Shown: positions 6,339 to 9,743 of the stretch, piece by piece | How positions within the stretch are numbered: the stretch's first letter is position 1 | Layout of the letters: each line of letters opens with the position of its first letter | Source: Christiangramia sp. | GTDB lineage: Bacteria; Bacteroidota; Bacteroidia; Flavobacteriales; Flavobacteriaceae | NCBI GenBank assembly: GCA_024644145.1 | Contig: JAHELO010000037.1 | Coordinates: forward strand, 1-9,743 | DNA: 9,743 nt | Reading direction: 5' to 3' | Made by a program: the position numbers and the translations under genes | The notes under the pieces: model-generated | What the model saw: the letters and a program-made list of their open reading frames with translations, nothing else | Told to the model about the DNA's origin: nothing | Databases searched by the model: none

Positions 6339-6935
6339 ATGTCGAAATTACGTAGAATGAATTCTTATTACAGGTTACTGTTGGGGCTACTTTTTCTTTT
6401 AATCTTCCTGGCTTGCAAGGAGAGGGCAAAGGATGATATAGAAGTTATAAAGGTAAGTTCAAGAACAACTGAAGAGAACCTTAAAAACTGGCCAGCACCC
6501 GATTCTACCATTAGCGGTATAGCAATGTATAAGGAATTTGAAGACCTGGAACCTGCGTTTCACTTTCAGAATGATACAACATACGTGATAAATTTCTGGG
6601 CAACCTGGTGCAAACCCTGCTTAAAAGAACTGCCGTATTTCGAGGATTTAGATTCAGTTTACCAAAATGAGAAAGTAAAAGTAGTTTTGGTGAGCCTGGA
6701 TTTTCCCAAACAAATAGAAAGTCAGTTAATACCATATGTCATTAAAAATAATCTAAAATCTAAAGTAGTGGTGCTTCTGGATGGTAAATATAATAACTGG
6801 ATAGACCGGGTTTCCCCGGAATGGTCTGGTGCAATACCCACAACCTATATCTATAATAAAGAAATGAAGCGTCTTATGGAAACTTCTTTTAAGAGTACCG
6901 CAGAAATTATCAAAGTGATAGATCCATTTTTATAA
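6339..6935 (+). CDS. TlpA/ResA-like membrane-anchored thioredoxin-fold oxidoreductase
   Basis: The 198-residue protein has a basic start (MSKLRR), a hydrophobic segment (about 12-24) and a Cys at 26 (FLACKER). That reads as a lipoprotein signal with a poor lipobox, or as an N-terminal anchor, so the protein should act outside the cytoplasm. The thioredoxin-like domain runs from about 60 to 197. Its active site is FWATWCKPCLKELP (Cys91, Cys94), and the cis-Pro is in AIPTTY (Pro167). Relatives reduce or exchange disulfides in periplasmic proteins, including apocytochrome c; the CxxC with Lys-Pro between the cysteines is typical of TlpA-type members. The start at 6339 keeps the basic residues; an alternative ATG is at 6357. 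The downstream redoxin gene begins 17 bases after the stop, so the two form an operon. No exact -7 promoter element is visible upstream; TATTTTTA at 6251-6258 is one base off. Confidence 0.88.
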   Translation: MSKLRRMNSYYRLLLGLLFLLIFLACKERAKDDIEVIKVSSRTTEENLKNWPAPDSTISGIAMYKEFEDLEPAFHFQNDTTYVINFWATWCKPCLKELPYFEDLDSVYQNEKVKVVLVSLDFPKQIESQLIPYVIKNNLKSKVVVLLDGKYNNWIDRVSPEWSGAIPTTYIYNKEMKRLMETSFKSTAEIIKVIDPFL

Positions 6936-6952
6936 ACTTAATACAGTAAATC

Positions 6953-7576
6953 ATGAAACAGTTTTTTATAATCGCGGCGGCCCTAATGTTATTTTCTTTC
7001 ACGACACAGGATTTAAGCATTGAGACCGGAGGTATTAAAATAGGGGATAAGGCTCCGGAATTTAGTCTCAAGAATATTGATAATAAAGATTATTCGTTTG
7101 ATAATATAAGGGATGCAAATGGCAAAGTCCCTGAAGGGTATATCATCGTTTTTACATGTAATACCTGTCCCTATGCCAAAGCGAATGAACAGCGCCTTAT
7201 AGAGCTTCATAAAGCCTATGCACCTCAAGGATACCCGGTAATTGCCATCCAGCCGAACGATCCTGCCGTACAGCCCGGAGATAGTTTTAAAGCCATGAAG
7301 CAAAATGCCGAAGAAAAAGGATTTCCATTCGTTTACCTTTTTGATGAAAACCAGAAAGTATTTCCCGCATATGGAGCTACCAAAACCCCCGAAATTTTTC
7401 TGTTAGATGAAAACCGAATTCTCAGATATCATGGTGCAATAGATGACAGCCCGCGAGATGCTTCCGGCGTGAGCGAAAAGTTCGTGGAAGATGCCATAAA
7501 AGCTTTGCAAGCCGGTAAACAACCTGAAATCACTAATACAAAGGCGGTAGGATGCAGTATTAAAACGGCCAAATAA
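6953..7576 (+). CDS. Exported peroxiredoxin/thioredoxin-like protein (AhpC/TSA-Redoxin family)
   Basis: The 207-residue protein has a Sec signal peptide (about 1-18, FIIAAALMLFSFTTQ, no lipobox Cys) and a redoxin domain (about 27-185). IGDKAPEFSL (30-39) is the characteristic opening of the AhpC/TSA fold. FTCNTCPYAK (67-76) carries a CxxC at Cys69 and Cys72, and TPEIFLLD (145-152) holds the cis-Pro146. This resembles the peroxiredoxin-like subgroup whose active site is CxxCP. A further Cys201 in the tail (KAVGCSIK) could act as a resolving or structural Cys. It follows the TlpA-like gene by 17 bases, so the two are probably co-transcribed and may be redox partners in the periplasm; that partnership is inference. 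The convergent monooxygenase gene lies 70 bases beyond the stop, with no clear terminator between. Confidence 0.88.
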   Translation: MKQFFIIAAALMLFSFTTQDLSIETGGIKIGDKAPEFSLKNIDNKDYSFDNIRDANGKVPEGYIIVFTCNTCPYAKANEQRLIELHKAYAPQGYPVIAIQPNDPAVQPGDSFKAMKQNAEEKGFPFVYLFDENQKVFPAYGATKTPEIFLLDENRILRYHGAIDDSPRDASGVSEKFVEDAIKALQAGKQPEITNTKAVGCSIKTAK

Positions 7577-7646
7577 TATTTAGAGTCATCAGACTTCAGG
7601 AAGCACGGAGAAAGTAAAATTAAAATTAATGGGAATTGTATGAGCC

Positions 7647-8660
7647 TTATTTCATATTGATATCCTCCATAATTTCCGAGAATATTTTAAATGATTTCAG
7701 CCTGTCCTCCTGGTGATAGATATGAGAAGCCACGATCACTTCATCTACTCCGGTCTTTTTGATGAAATTTTCGGTTTGCATTTTTACAGCTTCCTTATCT
7801 CCCACAAAGTAGTATTTAAGCATTCTCTGGAAAGATGGATTTTGCCGTAATTCCTTGAGTTCCCGGGTCATAGGTTCTGGTTTTTGCAAATAATCTAAAT
7901 TGCCTGTCATCACCCCAAGCATCATCTTTAGGGAACTGGTAGAAATATCTTCAGCTTCAGAAGTTGTATTAGCGGCCACCACATTGATGCCAGCAATGGA
8001 ATATGGTTTGTCCAGGTATTCTGAAGGCTGAAATTTCTGATAATAGATCTCCATAGCTTCAAACAACTGTGCCGGAGCAAAGTGGCTGGCAAAAACATAT
8101 GGCAAACCTTTTTCCGCAGCAACATGGGCACTATCTGTACTGGAGCCCAAAATATATATAGGTACATCCACACCCTCTGCAACACTGGCCCTTACTTTGG
8201 TAGTAGAATTGCGATTTGAGAAATATTTTTTGATCTCGTCTATTTCATGAGGGAATTTAAATACCGAATTCATCCTGTCACTGCGAATAGCATGGGCGGT
8301 TACCTGATCTGTGCCAGGCGCTCTGCCCAGTCCCATGTCAATACGTCCCGGATATAAAGAACCCAGGGTGCCAAACTGTTCAGCAACAATGAGCGGGGAG
8401 TGATTAGGCAGCATGATGCCACCGGAGCCTATTCTTATAGATTCGGTTTTTGCAGCAACATGGCTCATTAATACTGTGGTTGCAACACTAGCGATACTTA
8501 TCATATTGTGATGTTCTGCCAGCCAGAATCTTTTATATCCAAGCCTTTCGGCAAATTGTGCCAGCTCTACCGTGTTTTTAAAAACAAGCGTATGGGGAAT
8601 ATCCTGGCCTACTACAGCCAGATCCAGGATCGAATAAGAAATATGTTTGGTATTGGACAT
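7647..8660 (-). CDS. LLM-class flavin-dependent oxidoreductase (bacterial luciferase-like monooxygenase)
   Basis: The 337-residue cytosolic enzyme has the luciferase-like TIM-barrel fold at the expected family length. Recognisable segments are YSILDLAVVGQ (9-19), RFWLAEHHNM (44-53), RIGSGGIMLPNHSPL (76-90), YPGRIDMGLGRAPGTD (103-118) and YILGSSTDSAHVAAEKGLPY (about 169-188), which fit the flavin-binding positions of the MsnO8/YhbW-like group. Such enzymes use reduced FMN from a separate reductase to oxygenate an organic substrate. No reductase is adjacent and the substrate cannot be told. The ATG at 8660 directly precedes conserved sequence. On the minus strand TAAATTTG (8736-8729) matches the -7 promoter element about 69 bases upstream, but I see no TTG at -33. 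It is probably a single-gene unit. Confidence 0.92.
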   Translation of the reverse strand: MSNTKHISYSILDLAVVGQDIPHTLVFKNTVELAQFAERLGYKRFWLAEHHNMISIASVATTVLMSHVAAKTESIRIGSGGIMLPNHSPLIVAEQFGTLGSLYPGRIDMGLGRAPGTDQVTAHAIRSDRMNSVFKFPHEIDEIKKYFSNRNSTTKVRASVAEGVDVPIYILGSSTDSAHVAAEKGLPYVFASHFAPAQLFEAMEIYYQKFQPSEYLDKPYSIAGINVVAANTTSEAEDISTSSLKMMLGVMTGNLDYLQKPEPMTRELKELRQNPSFQRMLKYYFVGDKEAVKMQTENFIKKTGVDEVIVASHIYHQEDRLKSFKIFSEIMEDINMK

Positions 8661-8728
8661 TAGTGATTGTTATAATAATTAATTGGCCCTGCCTTGGTCT
8701 ATAATTATTTAAATACTTACGTTATTCT

Positions 8729-8736
8729 CAAATTTA
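8729..8736 (-). promoter_or_regulatory. Candidate -7 promoter element of the flavin monooxygenase gene
   Basis: TAAATTTG on the minus strand matches TAnnTTTG exactly, 69 bases before the start codon. No TTG is found at the expected -33 distance, so the call rests on one element in an AT-rich gap. Confidence 0.35.
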
Positions 8737-8800
8737 AGATCAGTGAAACGGGTGAATATATCTAAAATACTCTGGGTCATAATCTTACTGTGTATGTGGA

Positions 8801-8887
8801 TAAAATTGCTCATAAATATTAAAAATACTGCCCGTTATCCCCTCGTTTATGCGGAAATTATATTAAAATTGATCATTCATAAATTAA
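8801..8887. repeat. Imperfect direct repeat upstream of the CDGSH gene
   Basis: TAAAATTGCTCATAAAT begins at 8801. A close copy, TAAAATTGATCATTCATAAAT, begins at 8864, 63 bases later, with one substitution and a four-base insertion. The second TAAAATTG differs from the -7 promoter element by one base and lies 32 bases before the CDGSH ATG, so it may be that gene's promoter. The repeat could also be a pair of regulator sites. The AT-rich setting makes chance possible. Confidence 0.3.
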
Positions 8888-8903
8888 GATAAAATACAGA
8901 AAC

Positions 8904-9125
8904 ATGTCTAAAACTAAACTGACCGTAAATAATAATGGTTCTCTGAAAGTAGAAGGAGATTTTGAGATCGTAGATAAAAATGGGAATGTGTATGATCTTG
9001 GAGGCAGGGAGCTAGTATCCCTATGCCGCTGCGGACTATCCAGTAATAAACCATTTTGCGACGGCGCACACCGTAAACATTTTGAACATGATGCGGTGGC
9101 CTTTGCACTGCCACCTAAGAAATAG
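8904..9125 (+). CDS. CDGSH-type 2Fe-2S iron-sulfur protein
   Basis: This 73-residue protein contains one CDGSH (mitoNEET-type) motif, CRCGLSSNKPFCDGAH (41-56). The 2Fe-2S ligands would be Cys41, Cys43, Cys52 and His56, the 3Cys-1His set of the family, with Ala in place of the Ser of CDGSH. The N-terminal 40 residues are a short beta-rich segment of charged and polar residues, with no signal or membrane segment, so the protein is cytosolic. Family members transfer electrons or clusters and respond to redox state; the partner is unknown. The protein ends soon after the motif, as is usual for bacterial single-motif members. A 6-bp inverted repeat (AAGGTT/AACCTT, 9130-9147) follows the stop but lacks a T tract. 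Confidence 0.92.
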   Translation: MSKTKLTVNNNGSLKVEGDFEIVDKNGNVYDLGGRELVSLCRCGLSSNKPFCDGAHRKHFEHDAVAFALPPKK

Positions 9126-9262
9126 TAGAAAGGTTTGCCATAACCTTAATAATAAACTGAATGGGTGCCGGAGAGTGTTAAAATGGATATAAAACATGTG
9201 GCATTTTTCCGGAGCCCTCTGGAATGCTTAGTATATTTATATAGACCAAAGGAATAGAGAGC

Positions 9263-9658
9263 ATGATGAAGTATGATAAGATTTTTCTGGTAGACGATGA
9301 ACCATTGGTGAATGCCATTCAGTCCTTAATGATCAGGAAACATTTTCCCAAGGTGGAACTAACTAATTATAGTACTGCTACAGAAGCATTAAAGGTTATT
9401 ACTGAAATAGATCACACTAAAACCAGGTTGCTGGTTTTTCTAGATCTTAATATGCCGGTACTCGATGCTTCAGGGTTTTTGAAGCAACTGGAAGAAAAAG
9501 AGCTGCAAGCATATCCCGATATTTATATTATCACCTATTCCCAGAATCCCGAGGAGCTCAACTTTGTAAAGGACCACCGGCTTGTGAAAGAAGTTTTCGC
9601 CAAACCACTTGATGATAATAAGATCGAACAGTTAAAAATGAGACTTAACGAAGCTTAA
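9263..9658 (+). CDS. Stand-alone CheY-like response regulator
   Basis: The 131-residue protein is a single receiver domain with no output domain. The functional set is intact: acidic pocket Asp11 and Asp12 (LVDDEP), phosphoacceptor Asp61 (VFLDLNMP), switch Thr91 (IITYS) and Lys114 (FAKPL). It should take a phosphoryl group from a histidine kinase and act through protein contact or within a phosphorelay. Flavobacteria have many such proteins next to hybrid kinases, but no kinase lies within the window; one may be just beyond the right edge. The first of two adjacent ATGs (9263, 9266) is used. TATATTTA at 9232-9239, one base off the -7 element, is a possible promoter. The 137 bases upstream otherwise show nothing assignable. 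Confidence 0.92.
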   Translation: MMKYDKIFLVDDEPLVNAIQSLMIRKHFPKVELTNYSTATEALKVITEIDHTKTRLLVFLDLNMPVLDASGFLKQLEEKELQAYPDIYIITYSQNPEELNFVKDHRLVKEVFAKPLDDNKIEQLKMRLNEA

Positions 9659-9743
9659 ATTTTATAGGAAACAATCTATATAATGAAATCCTTAATAGAG
9701 TCCCTATAATTATTATTTCATTAAATGCTAAATGAAAATAGGG

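Noticed and set aside
7594..7603. CTTC/GAAG inverted repeat as a terminator after the redoxin gene
   Set aside because: The stem is only four base pairs with a two-base loop and no T tract follows.
9130..9147. AAGGTT/AACCTT hairpin as a terminator of the CDGSH gene
   Set aside because: The six-bp stem is followed by AATAATAAA rather than T residues, so it is not convincing as an intrinsic terminator.
1..9743. CRISPR array, insertion sequence, tRNA, toxin-antitoxin pair or phage-defence genes
   Set aside because: I looked for repeated spacers, transposase motifs with terminal repeats, cloverleaf segments and small paired genes, and found none that hold up.

Overview
The window looks like a stretch of chromosome from a marine-type member of the Flavobacteriaceae (Bacteroidota). 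The evidence is low G+C, almost no Shine-Dalgarno sequences, a promoter matching the Bacteroidota -7 element TAnnTTTG, lipoproteins whose Cys is followed by K-D-E (the surface-export signal of this phylum), and typical flavobacterial families. The closest genus cannot be fixed from the sequence alone.

Layout. The left edge (1-568, +) holds the 3' part of a GDSL/SGNH esterase of the TesA type. On the minus strand follow two small, mutually similar integral membrane proteins of unknown function (1685-1140 and 1138-740), separated by one base. A strong hairpin terminator (1788-1814) separates them from a minus-strand lipoprotein zinc peptidase related to dipeptidyl peptidase III (3476-1818). A 422-base gap (3477-3898) has several hairpins, a 41-codon open frame and a terminator-like structure. 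It precedes a plus-strand LytTR response regulator (3899-4627) whose receiver domain has lost the phosphoacceptor Asp. A perfect 11-bp inverted repeat lies between it and the convergent vanadium-dependent haloperoxidase-like lipoprotein (6084-4687, -). Divergent from that gene, across a region with a good promoter and a 16-bp perfect palindrome, is a two-gene plus-strand operon of exported thioredoxin-fold proteins (6339-6935 and 6953-7576). A minus-strand luciferase-like flavin monooxygenase follows (8660-7647), then a plus-strand CDGSH iron-sulfur protein (8904-9125) and a stand-alone CheY-like response regulator (9263-9658).

How the genes may work together. From about 4.7 to 9.1 kb the genes share a redox/peroxide theme: haloperoxidase, TlpA-like thioredoxin, peroxiredoxin-like protein, flavin monooxygenase and a 2Fe-2S protein. 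Only the two thioredoxin-fold genes look co-transcribed, so a functional unit is inference. The two regulators contrast: one has a degenerate receiver plus a DNA-binding domain, the other an intact receiver and no output domain. No histidine kinase is in view. I see no mobile element, CRISPR array, tRNA or rRNA. The window reads as mostly ordinary chromosomal genes. The most unusual items are the paralogous membrane pair, the degenerate LytTR regulator with its structured upstream region, and the peptidase with a shortened zinc motif.
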